A stretch of 64,000 bases of DNA from Magnetospirillum sp. UT-4 (GTDB lineage Bacteria; Pseudomonadota; Alphaproteobacteria; Rhodospirillales; Magnetospirillaceae): the NCBI RefSeq assembly GCF_902729435.1, contig NZ_CACVCG010000090.1, positions 9,300 through 73,299 on the forward strand, in the 5' to 3' direction. The translations under genes were made by a program, and so were the position numbers. Shown here piece after piece: positions 55,651 to 64,000 of this stretch. The first letter of the stretch is position 1, and every line of letters starts with the position of its first letter. Under the pieces are notes generated by a model. It was not told where the DNA came from. It saw only the letters and a program-made list of their open reading frames with translations, and searched no databases.

Positions 55651-56994
55651 GTGTCCGCGCCGCTGACCTTGGCCGGCTTCGCCGCCCTGATGGCGCCGCT
55701 GGGGCCGTTCGGGGCGGCGCCGCGCCTGGGCGTCGCGGTCTCGGGCGGGGCCGACAGCATGGCCCTGGCGCTGCTCGCCGATGCCTGGGCGCGCCAGCGC
55801 GGAGGGGCGGTGCTGGCGCTTACCGTCGATCACCAGCTGCGGCCCGAGTCCACCGCCGAGGCGGCCCGCGTCGGGGCCTGGATGGCGGCCCGCGGCATCG
55901 CCCATCGCATCCTTCCCTGGACCGGGACCAAGCCCGAATCCGATCTGCAGGCGGCGGCCCGCGCCGCCCGCTACGGCCTGCTGGACGAGGCCTGCCGCCA
56001 GGCCGGCATCCTGCACTGCCTGCTCGCCCATCACCGCGAGGACCAGGCCGAGACCCTGCTGCTGCGCCTTGCCCGCGGGTCCGGCGTCGATGGGCTGGCG
56101 GCCATGGCGCCGGTGCGTGCCGGCCGCCACGTGGTCTGGTTGCGTCCGCTGCTGTCGGTGCCGCGGGCCGGTCTGGCGGCGAGCCTGCGGGCAACCGGGC
56201 AGGACTGGGTCGAGGACCCCTCCAACGCCGATCCCGCCTATGCCAGGGTGCGCCTGCGCGCGCTCGGCCCGGTTCTCGCCGCCGAGGGTCTGACTCCCGC
56301 CCGTCTCGCCGCCACCGCCGGGCGGCTCGCCCGTGCCCGCGCCACGCTCGATGCCGCCGTGGCGCGGGCGGTTCTCGATTTCGTCGCGGTGCATCCGGCC
56401 GGGTATGCGGTGCTGGCGGCGGGGGCATTCGGCCGGCTGGACGACGAAATCGGATTGCGGCTGCTGGCGCGGCTGCTCCAGGCCATGGGCGGCGACGCCT
56501 ATGCGCCCCGCCTGGAGCGGCTGGAGGGCCTTCACGCCGCGCTGAAGGGCGGCCTGTCCGGCGCGCGCACCCTGGGTGGCTGCCGGCTGGCGCCGCTGGA
56601 CGGGGGGCGGGTCCTGGTCTGCCGCGAGGCCGCCCGCATGGCCCCGCCGGTGGCGTTGGCGCCGGGGCAAGAGGCAGCCTGGGACGGCCGCTTCCGCCTC
56701 CGGCTGGCGGACCATGCCCCGGCCGGGCTGCGCCTGGGGGCGCTGGGCAGCCAGGGCTGGCGCCGGCTGCGGGCTGCTGGGTTTCGGGGGGGCGGGGCGC
56801 GGGGGCTGGCGGTCCTGCCCGCCGCCGTGCGTCCGACTTTGCCGGCCATCCATGACGGAGATGCTATTCTCGCCGTGCCCCACCTCGGCTATAACCGGGA
56901 TGGCGGCGGCCTGCCGGTCCTGTCCTGGATCGAGGCTGCCACCCCCCGCCCATTGACGGTGGCCGGCGGTTGCCCCGGCGGTTGCCTTGTGTAG
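55651..56994 (+). CDS. tilS: tRNA(Ile)-lysidine synthetase
   Basis: A 447-residue enzyme that converts cytidine 34 of the CAU-anticodon isoleucine tRNA to lysidine. It has the PP-loop VAVSGGADSMALAL (SGGADS at 31-36), LTVDHQLRPESTAEA and LLAHHREDQAETLLLRL, then LRPLLSVPRAGL and WVEDPSNADPAYARVRLR. A C-terminal substrate-binding part is shorter and Gly/Ala-rich. The GTG start lies four bases after the cpoB stop. The gene is essential in most bacteria. Confidence 0.94.
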   Translation: MSAPLTLAGFAALMAPLGPFGAAPRLGVAVSGGADSMALALLADAWARQRGGAVLALTVDHQLRPESTAEAARVGAWMAARGIAHRILPWTGTKPESDLQAAARAARYGLLDEACRQAGILHCLLAHHREDQAETLLLRLARGSGVDGLAAMAPVRAGRHVVWLRPLLSVPRAGLAASLRATGQDWVEDPSNADPAYARVRLRALGPVLAAEGLTPARLAATAGRLARARATLDAAVARAVLDFVAVHPAGYAVLAAGAFGRLDDEIGLRLLARLLQAMGGDAYAPRLERLEGLHAALKGGLSGARTLGGCRLAPLDGGRVLVCREAARMAPPVALAPGQEAAWDGRFRLRLADHAPAGLRLGALGSQGWRRLRAAGFRGGGARGLAVLPAAVRPTLPAIHDGDAILAVPHLGYNRDGGGLPVLSWIEAATPRPLTVAGGCPGGCLV

Positions 56995-57086
56995 CGCCGT
57001 CACGGCATTATCTGTAGGAAACCCATTCGCTGCGACCGGCCCTGCCGGGGAATGACGCGGCTCGCCGAAGAAGGAAAGGCCTCACC

Positions 57087-59024
<1,938 letters not shown>

Positions 59025-59045
59025 GACCTCCCCCTGCTTATTTCC

Positions 59046-59149
59046 CCTCCCCTTGAGGGGGAGGGGTAGGGGAGGGGTGGAGTCGCACACGGCTCCGCCG
59101 ACGCGGTTCACCCCCCACCCCAGCCCTCCCCCGCAAGGGGGGAGGGGGA
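59046..59149. repeat. Palindromic repeat between ftsH and folP
   Basis: Left hairpin cccctccccttgagggggagggg and right hairpin ccctcccccgcaaggggggaggg lie in a larger inverted arrangement (aggggaggggtgg with ccaccccagccct). It belongs to the same family as the ruv-operon elements and supplies the G-rich sequence used as ribosome-binding site for folP. Confidence 0.7.
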
Positions 59150-59153
59150 CTTG

Positions 59154-60290
59154 ATGCAGATGCCTTCCACCCCCTCCGCCTTCCGCCGCTCGCCGGCGCT
59201 GCCCCAGGGCCGCGCCGCCGATGGCATCTTTCTTCTTCCCACCGGCATGGTCTCGGGCGAGGCGGCGGCGGCCGCCATCATCGGCGGCCATGGCTGGCCC
59301 ATCGCCGACGGGCCGCTGGCCTTCACCTCGGCCGGCATCGTCTGGCGCGAGGGCGGCACCGCCTGGATCGCCCATGCTCCCTATGGCGAGATGGTGGAGT
59401 GGAGCGAGCGCGAGGGCGAGGACATGGCCCGCCATGTCGGCCGGCTGGTGCGCCGCATCGGCGCCGCCCGCGCCCCCTGGGGCGGGGTGGGGCTGGACCG
59501 CCCGCGGCTGATGGGCATCGTCAACGTCACCCCCGACAGCTTCTCGGACGGCGGCGAGGCGCTGGCGGTGGAGGATGCGGTGGCGCGCGGTCTGGCCATG
59601 GCGGCGGCGGGGGCGGACATCATCGACGTCGGCGGCGAATCCACCCGCCCCGGCGCCGCCCCGGTGCCGGTCGCCGAGGAACTGGCCCGGGTGCTGCCGG
59701 TGGTCGGTGCCCTGGCGGACAAGGGAATCGCCGTCTCCATCGACACCCGTCATGCCGAGGTGATGGGTGCGGCGGTGGCGGCGGGGGCGCGCATCATCAA
59801 CGACGTCGGCGCCCTGCGCGGCGCCGGCGCGCTGGAGGCGGCGGCGGCCTCGGGCGCCGCCATCTGCCTGATGCACATGCAGGGCGAGCCGCGCACCATG
59901 CAGGCCGCCCCCGGTTACGCCTGCGCACCGCTGGAGGTCTACCAATTCCTCGCCGGGCGGGTGGCGGCGTGCGAGGCCGCCGGCATCGGCCGCGACCGCA
60001 TCGCCGTCGATCCCGGCATCGGCTTCGGCAAGACCGCTACCCACAATGCCCAGGCGCTGGCCACCCTGGCGCTGCTGCACGGCCTGGGCTGCGCCGTGCT
60101 GCTGGGCGCCAGCCGCAAGAGCTTCGTCGCCCATCTCAGCCGGGGCGAGGGGCCGAGGGAGCGCCTGCCCGGCACCCTCGCCGCCCACCTCGCCGGCCTC
60201 GATGCCGGAGCGCAGGTCCTGCGCGTCCACGACGTGGCGGAAACCGCCCAGGCGGTGGCGGTGTGGCGGGGGATGCGGGCGGCGGGCTGA
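59154..60290 (+). CDS. folP: Dihydropteroate synthase
   Basis: A 378-residue folate enzyme condensing p-aminobenzoate with dihydropterin pyrophosphate. The TIM-barrel core begins near residue 118 with RLMGIVNVTPDSFSDGG, then IDVGGESTRPGAAPV, DTRHAEVM, INDVGALRG, DPGIGFGKTATHN and LGASRKSFVAHL. The first 115 residues form an extension also present in other Alphaproteobacteria; its role is unknown to me. The ATG at 59154 uses ggaggggga, which belongs to the preceding repeat. Sequence and motif set look complete. Confidence 0.93.
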   Translation: MQMPSTPSAFRRSPALPQGRAADGIFLLPTGMVSGEAAAAAIIGGHGWPIADGPLAFTSAGIVWREGGTAWIAHAPYGEMVEWSEREGEDMARHVGRLVRRIGAARAPWGGVGLDRPRLMGIVNVTPDSFSDGGEALAVEDAVARGLAMAAAGADIIDVGGESTRPGAAPVPVAEELARVLPVVGALADKGIAVSIDTRHAEVMGAAVAAGARIINDVGALRGAGALEAAAASGAAICLMHMQGEPRTMQAAPGYACAPLEVYQFLAGRVAACEAAGIGRDRIAVDPGIGFGKTATHNAQALATLALLHGLGCAVLLGASRKSFVAHLSRGEGPRERLPGTLAAHLAGLDAGAQVLRVHDVAETAQAVAVWRGMRAAG

Positions 60291-60353
60291 GCCCACTGGC
60301 CTGATCCCGCCGGGCGCGCTAAGGTCGTTGCAGGGATTAGGGAGGACTCGCCG

Positions 60354-61898
60354 CTGACGCTGCCGCGCATCTTCGTATCGGTCGCCTGCTACCGCGACAC
60401 CGAATGCCCGCCGACCCTGGCCGACATGGTCGCCAAGGCCGCCCATCCGGAGCGGGTGGTCGCCGGAATCCTGTGGCAGGTGGTGCCCGACGAGGACGAG
60501 GATTGCGTCGCCGTTCCCGCCGGCCTCAAAGCCAACATCCGCGGCATCCGGGTCCACGCCAACGAGAGCCAGGGGGCCTGCTGGGCGCGCCACCGCATCC
60601 AGGCCGAGCTGTTCGACGGCGAGGATTATTTCCTCCAGATCGACAGCCATTCCCGCTTCGCCCCCGGCTGGGACGACATGCTGATCGCCATGCTGGGGCG
60701 CTGCCCGTCGCCGCGCCCGGTGCTGTCCACCTATCCGGTCGGCTATGTTCCGCCCGACACCTTGCGCGATCCCTTCATCCCGGTGCTGGTGGCCAACCGC
60801 TTCAACGAGGCCGGCATCCTGCTGCTGAAAAGCCGCGCCATTCCGCTGCAGGTGCGGCCCGAGCGGCCGCTTCCCACCGCCTTCATCGGCGCCAATTGCC
60901 TGTTCGGGCCGGGGACCATGGTGGCCGACGTGCCCTACGACCCGCATCTGTATTTCCACGGCGAGGAGATCAGCCTGGCGGTGCGGCTGTGGACCTCGGG
61001 CTACGACCTGTTCTCGCCCGACGACATCGCGCTCTATCACGACTACTCGCCCGATCGCGGCCGGCCGCGGCACTGGAGCGACAACCGCGACTGGGGGAGC
61101 ACCAACCGCCGCTCCTTCGCCCGCGCCCGCCACATCCTGGCCGGCGAGCCGGCGCCGCCCGAGGCGCTGGTGGACATCGACCGCCACGGGCTGGGCTCGG
61201 CGCGCAGCCTCGCCGAGTACGAGGCCTTCGCCGACGTGGACTTCGTCCGCCGCAGCTTCGGGCCGCGCGCCGAGGAGGGCAAGTTCCCGCCGGCCGGTCC
61301 GCCCTCCGCGCTGGCCCGCACCTTCACCGGCATCTACCGGGGCAACCAGTGGCAGAACTCCGAGACCCGCAGCGGCCCGGGCTCGACCCGTCTGGTCACG
61401 CAGGGCATGGCCGGCCGGCTGGCGGCGCTGTGGCAGGAGATGGGCATCCGCACCCTGGTGGATGCCGGCTGCGGCGACCTCAACTGGATGGAGGCGATTT
61501 CCGATCGTCTCGACCTGTATCTCGGCGCCGACATCGTCGCGCCGCTGATCGAGCGGAACCGGCAGATGTTCGGCCACCGCGCCAACCACCTGTTCACCGT
61601 CGCCGACATCACCCGCGACCGCCTGCCGGCCGCCGACGCCGTGCTGTGCCGCCACGTTCTCACCCACCTCGACGACGCGCTGGTGGGCCAGGCGCTGGAC
61701 CTGCTGCGGGCCGGCGGCAGCCGCGTCCTGATCGCCACCACCTACGGCAAGGGGGACAATCGCCCGGTGGTCAATGGCGGCTGGCGGCCCCTCGACCTGT
61801 CGGCGCCGCTGTTCGGCCTGGGCCCGCCCGATTGCACCATGGTCGATGGCGGCGGACCCGAGGACTGCCGGCTGGGGGTGTGGAGGCTGCGCCCGTGA
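60354..61898 (+). CDS. GlcNAc-type glycosyltransferase fused to a SAM methyltransferase
   Basis: A protein of about 514 residues. The N-terminal two-thirds follow the glycosyltransferase (GlcNAc) family PF11397, related to Dictyostelium Skp1 GnT1: IFVSVACYRDTECPPTLADM, GACWARHRIQAELFDGEDYF, LQIDSHSRFAPGWD (acidic metal site) and YFHGEEISLAVRLW. The last 190 residues are a Rossmann methyltransferase (SGPGSTRLV, LVDAGCGDLNWM, ADAVLCRHVLTHL). The first ATG (60426) would cut off the conserved first beta strand. A ggagg site at 60341-60345 points to a CTG start at 60354, which is inferred. The stop overlaps the next gene. Acceptor unknown. Confidence 0.78.
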   Translation: MTLPRIFVSVACYRDTECPPTLADMVAKAAHPERVVAGILWQVVPDEDEDCVAVPAGLKANIRGIRVHANESQGACWARHRIQAELFDGEDYFLQIDSHSRFAPGWDDMLIAMLGRCPSPRPVLSTYPVGYVPPDTLRDPFIPVLVANRFNEAGILLLKSRAIPLQVRPERPLPTAFIGANCLFGPGTMVADVPYDPHLYFHGEEISLAVRLWTSGYDLFSPDDIALYHDYSPDRGRPRHWSDNRDWGSTNRRSFARARHILAGEPAPPEALVDIDRHGLGSARSLAEYEAFADVDFVRRSFGPRAEEGKFPPAGPPSALARTFTGIYRGNQWQNSETRSGPGSTRLVTQGMAGRLAALWQEMGIRTLVDAGCGDLNWMEAISDRLDLYLGADIVAPLIERNRQMFGHRANHLFTVADITRDRLPAADAVLCRHVLTHLDDALVGQALDLLRAGGSRVLIATTYGKGDNRPVVNGGWRPLDLSAPLFGLGPPDCTMVDGGGPEDCRLGVWRLRP

Positions 61899-62773
61899 GG
61901 CGTTTTCTCGCCGGCCTGCTGCTCCTGCTGTCCGGCCTGGCGCCCGCCGACGCCGAGACCCTGCGCTATTGCGGCTTCCAGGCGGTCTGCCGGGAGATGG
62001 AGGCGTGGAAGGGCGAGCGGGTGACGGTGCTGACACCGCCCGGCCAGACCTATGATGGGGCGGTGATGGGCCGGCTGGTGGCCGATTACGACCGCGCCTG
62101 GGCGGCCTATGAGCGCCTGGTCGGCGCCGCGCCGGGCCCGCGCGCCTGCTGCACCATCGACGGCCGCGCCAGCGTCGCCCAGTCGCCCGACGAGGACAGG
62201 GTGGCGGCGGCGCGCGGCCATATGGGCGGCCAGGGCATCGAGCTGTACCGCGACCATTTCCCCCGCATCTACCGGGAATTCGCCGCCAGCGGCCGCCACG
62301 ACCACATCGTCATCCACGAGATGGGGCGGAACTTCTGGCTGTGGCGGCCGCAGCTGGGCGCGGTCAAGGCCTTCGAGGTCGGCTTCGCCGTCGCCAACAA
62401 GTTCCTGGTGATGGAGCGGGCCGGCCTGGAGGGGGCGCCGTTCCGCGACATGAGTTTCCGCCAGCTGCGGGCCTCGCTGGACGAGACCTGGGCGCTGTAC
62501 CGTTCCACTCCCGGCCTGGACTGGAAGGGTGCCCTGCTGGAGAGCCGGCTGCCGCCCCATCCCCGGGGCTGGGGCGCCAACGACCTCGCCGCCGCCCTCT
62601 GGTGGCGCACCTTCGAGCGCCTGGGCGAGTCCGGCTACCCCCGCTTCTTCGCCGCCCTGTCGGCCCGGCCCAAGGCCGCGACAGCGGACGAGGCGGTGGC
62701 CAATTTCGTGGCGGCCGGGCGGGCGGCCGGGGCCGACCTCTCCGAACTCTTCCTTACCGGACAAGCCCGCTGA
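61895..62773 (+). CDS. Secreted protein with degenerate metallopeptidase-like motif
   Basis: A 292-residue protein with a signal peptide (VRRFLAGLLLLLSGLAPADA). I do not recognise the family. It contains IVIHEMGRNFWLW, which resembles an HExxH zinc site in which the second His is Arg, and four cysteines near the mature N-terminus (RYCGFQAVC and ACC). No membrane anchor follows. The GTG start overlaps the stop of the glycosyltransferase-methyltransferase gene (GTGA), so the two are co-translated and may share a process at the cell surface. Confidence 0.7.
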   Translation: MRRFLAGLLLLLSGLAPADAETLRYCGFQAVCREMEAWKGERVTVLTPPGQTYDGAVMGRLVADYDRAWAAYERLVGAAPGPRACCTIDGRASVAQSPDEDRVAAARGHMGGQGIELYRDHFPRIYREFAASGRHDHIVIHEMGRNFWLWRPQLGAVKAFEVGFAVANKFLVMERAGLEGAPFRDMSFRQLRASLDETWALYRSTPGLDWKGALLESRLPPHPRGWGANDLAAALWWRTFERLGESGYPRFFAALSARPKAATADEAVANFVAAGRAAGADLSELFLTGQAR

Positions 62774-62802
62774 CGCCGGTCCGGCCGAGGAGGCAAGGCG
62801 GA

Positions 62803-63222
62803 TCAGTTGGTGCGTTGGTCAGCGACGTTATGCTTGTCCGTCAACAGCCCCGCCGGCGACGGATGGTTCTGGTTGCTTTCCTTGAGCGGAATGAAGCTGC
62901 GCCCAACGGCCGGCTGGGGTCGGGGTTCCAGACTGCCCGGCTTCAGGATGGTCTGGTAATCGGCGGAAAGATTTTCAATGTGGTCGCCAAGCCGTCGGAC
63001 CACGCGGTCGGCGACCCGCTCGGCAATGGCTTCAACGGCGTGTTCGGAAAAAGGGGGGGAATCACCGGTGTCGTCCCGGGGAGCCCGCTCCATCCTGGCC
63101 CTTCGGCTTCGGAATGACCTGAAGCGCAGAGCAACCACCAGGACGGCGAACACCACCAACCCGATCATGGCTCCGCCCAGGATCAGCGCGTCGATGGCGG
63201 AAAGGGTGGCCTGGGCGCTCAA
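62803..63222 (-). CDS. Hypothetical single-helix membrane protein
   Basis: A 139-residue protein with one N-terminal membrane helix (about 12-33, LILGGAMIGLVVFAVLVVAL) and a basic stretch RFRSFRSRRARM. A cytoplasmic helical part follows (AVEAIAERVADRVVRRLGDHIENL), then a Pro-rich tail. The family is unknown. The start is a TTG with an agg-containing site close upstream, so it is uncertain. It follows the neighbouring membrane protein gene with a one-base gap and is last in a three-gene minus-strand cassette. Confidence 0.6.
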   Translation of the reverse strand: MSAQATLSAIDALILGGAMIGLVVFAVLVVALRFRSFRSRRARMERAPRDDTGDSPPFSEHAVEAIAERVADRVVRRLGDHIENLSADYQTILKPGSLEPRPQPAVGRSFIPLKESNQNHPSPAGLLTDKHNVADQRTN

Positions 63223-63223
63223 C

Positions 63224-63628
63224 TCACCTATCTCTCAGGGCGAACGGAATCAGGGTGTGCAGCACAAGATATTCCAAGAACTGCGCTGCCGCAAGGAGTC
63301 CGAAAAAAAGCGTCGCAGAGGTGAACAGGTGGGCAACCAACCCATGTTCGGCGAACCTGAAGGCCAGGTACACGGTGACGAGGATGGCAAAGATATTGAG
63401 GGCGAGCGAATAGACCACGCCGTCGGCATGGCCCTCGCTATCGTACACGGCCAAGGTGGTCAGGCCGTAGGCGGTCAGGACGATGGCGAACAGGATGGAT
63501 ATCCAGGGGGCCTCGGACCAAAGGCGCATGATCTCTGGGGTGGTGGCCAGGGAAAAGACGGCACCGGCATAGGCACCAACCAGGGTGGTGACCGCGCGGC
63601 GCCAATATCCCCATGGTTCATTCGTCAT
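63224..63628 (-). CDS. Hypothetical four-helix membrane protein
   Basis: A 134-residue protein with four hydrophobic segments (about 12-28, 43-63, 72-92 and 102-126) and short loops. It has no motif I can name. Base composition is somewhat less GC-rich than in the surrounding genes. The ATG lies inside the 3' end of the upstream gene, with an 11-base overlap, so it is translationally coupled. Confidence 0.65.
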   Translation of the reverse strand: MTNEPWGYWRRAVTTLVGAYAGAVFSLATTPEIMRLWSEAPWISILFAIVLTAYGLTTLAVYDSEGHADGVVYSLALNIFAILVTVYLAFRFAEHGLVAHLFTSATLFFGLLAAAQFLEYLVLHTLIPFALRDR

Positions 63629-63914
63629 GTGGCTCGAATCTCTTGCTGTCGAAGCAGTAGATGACGAAATCGTCCTCGTCGTCGAGAATGCCGAGACTGA
63701 TGTCGAGCTTCTCGGCGAAATAAGGGCTTCCGGAGCCGTGTTGCGGATCCTTCAACGGCGTCGCGAAAACTTCGATGACGATGGCCGGGTCGGCTTCGTT
63801 CGGCAGCTTCCGGTTCTTCAGCCCCCGTTTCCAACGGACGATGTCCCCGGGCTTGAAGGAGTGGGTCTTGTTGAATGAACTGAACCTCTGGCGAAGTTTG
63901 TCAGCTGAACTCAT
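63618..63914 (-). CDS. Small conserved-looking hypothetical protein
   Basis: A 98-residue soluble acidic protein: SSADKLRQRFSSFNKTHSFKPGDIVRWK, NEADPAIVIEVF, GSPYFAEKLDISLGILDDEDDFVIYCFDSKRFEP. The FKPGDIVRWK and later strands suggest a small SH3-like beta-barrel; I recall similar uncharacterised proteins in other Proteobacteria but no function. It is the first gene of the three-gene cassette with two membrane proteins. The region 63915-64000 upstream should hold its promoter. Confidence 0.65.
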   Translation of the reverse strand: MSSADKLRQRFSSFNKTHSFKPGDIVRWKRGLKNRKLPNEADPAIVIEVFATPLKDPQHGSGSPYFAEKLDISLGILDDEDDFVIYCFDSKRFEPHDE

Positions 63915-64000
63915 GGGGGTGCCGCCATCCCTGTGGGTGTAACGCCGAAAATATCCATCGAAAGGAACGCGGTGTCAATAAGCGGCCCCTGTCGCACCAG
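63915..64000 (-). other. Upstream region of the terminal three-gene cassette
   Basis: Only 86 bases are available before the window ends. They are less GC-rich than average and presumably contain the minus-strand promoter. No gene or repeat is visible. Confidence 0.3.

Overview
The window is very GC-rich, densely coded DNA from an alphaproteobacterium. The gene content fits the Rhodospirillales, and a Magnetospirillum-type organism is the most likely source: periplasmic nitrate reductase in the order napF-D-A-G-H-B-C, a NifJ-type pyruvate:ferredoxin oxidoreductase, several cyclic-nucleotide signalling proteins, and the conserved alphaproteobacterial run yebC-ruvCAB-ybgC-tolQRAB-pal-cpoB-tilS-ftsH-folP. 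The genus is inferred, not proven. Most start codons were re-chosen from Shine-Dalgarno sequences and overlaps with the upstream gene.

Layout. 0.1-1.6 kb: lipA and a RatA/COQ10-like gene. 1.6-9.7 kb (minus strand): exopolysaccharide genes (tyrosine autokinase/chain-length regulator, GT4 and GT2 glycosyltransferases, flippase, O-antigen ligase-like polymerase, and an unknown glycosyltransferase-like gene). 10.1-15.5 kb: a type I secretion ABC transporter and adaptor, then a probable substrate (beta-helix plus RTX repeats). 15.7-21.5 kb: two divergent sugar-nucleotide groups (UDP-glucose dehydrogenase, UXS-like epimerase and PIG-L deacetylase; C-methyltransferase and sugar-1-P nucleotidylyltransferase). 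21.5-24.2 kb: nudC and a GGDEF/EAL protein. 24.8-30.9 kb: the nap operon, bracketed by two directly oriented copies of a 312-bp terminal-inverted-repeat element. 31.4-35.8 kb: nifJ and a divergent XRE regulator. 35.9-46.1 kb: mixed signalling and housekeeping genes (PAS-GGDEF-EAL, TusE-like, Hsp20 with a putative sigma-32 promoter and ROSE-like thermometer, DUF1465, histidine kinase plus solute-binding protein, adenylate cyclase, rpmE, receiver protein, cyaY, EpmC-like protein, hydrogenase-type protease). 46.2-60.3 kb: DNA repair and Tol-Pal envelope block, tRNA modification, FtsH and folate synthesis. 60.4-62.8 kb: a glycosyltransferase-methyltransferase fusion and a secreted protein. 62.8-63.9 kb: a three-gene cassette of unknown function on the minus strand.

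How the parts work together. NapA/B reduce nitrate in the periplasm, fed from quinol by NapC and NapGH; NapD and NapF assist maturation. An FNR-like box lies upstream of napF. The Tol-Pal operon spans the envelope and contains an extra secreted copy of the TolA C-terminal domain. The sugar-nucleotide genes could supply the neighbouring exopolysaccharide machinery.

The other strong theme is repeats. GC-rich palindromic elements sit at many operon junctions, inside the nap and ruv operons, and even in frame inside ybgC and the O-antigen ligase gene. No tRNA, rRNA, CRISPR array or transposase gene was seen.
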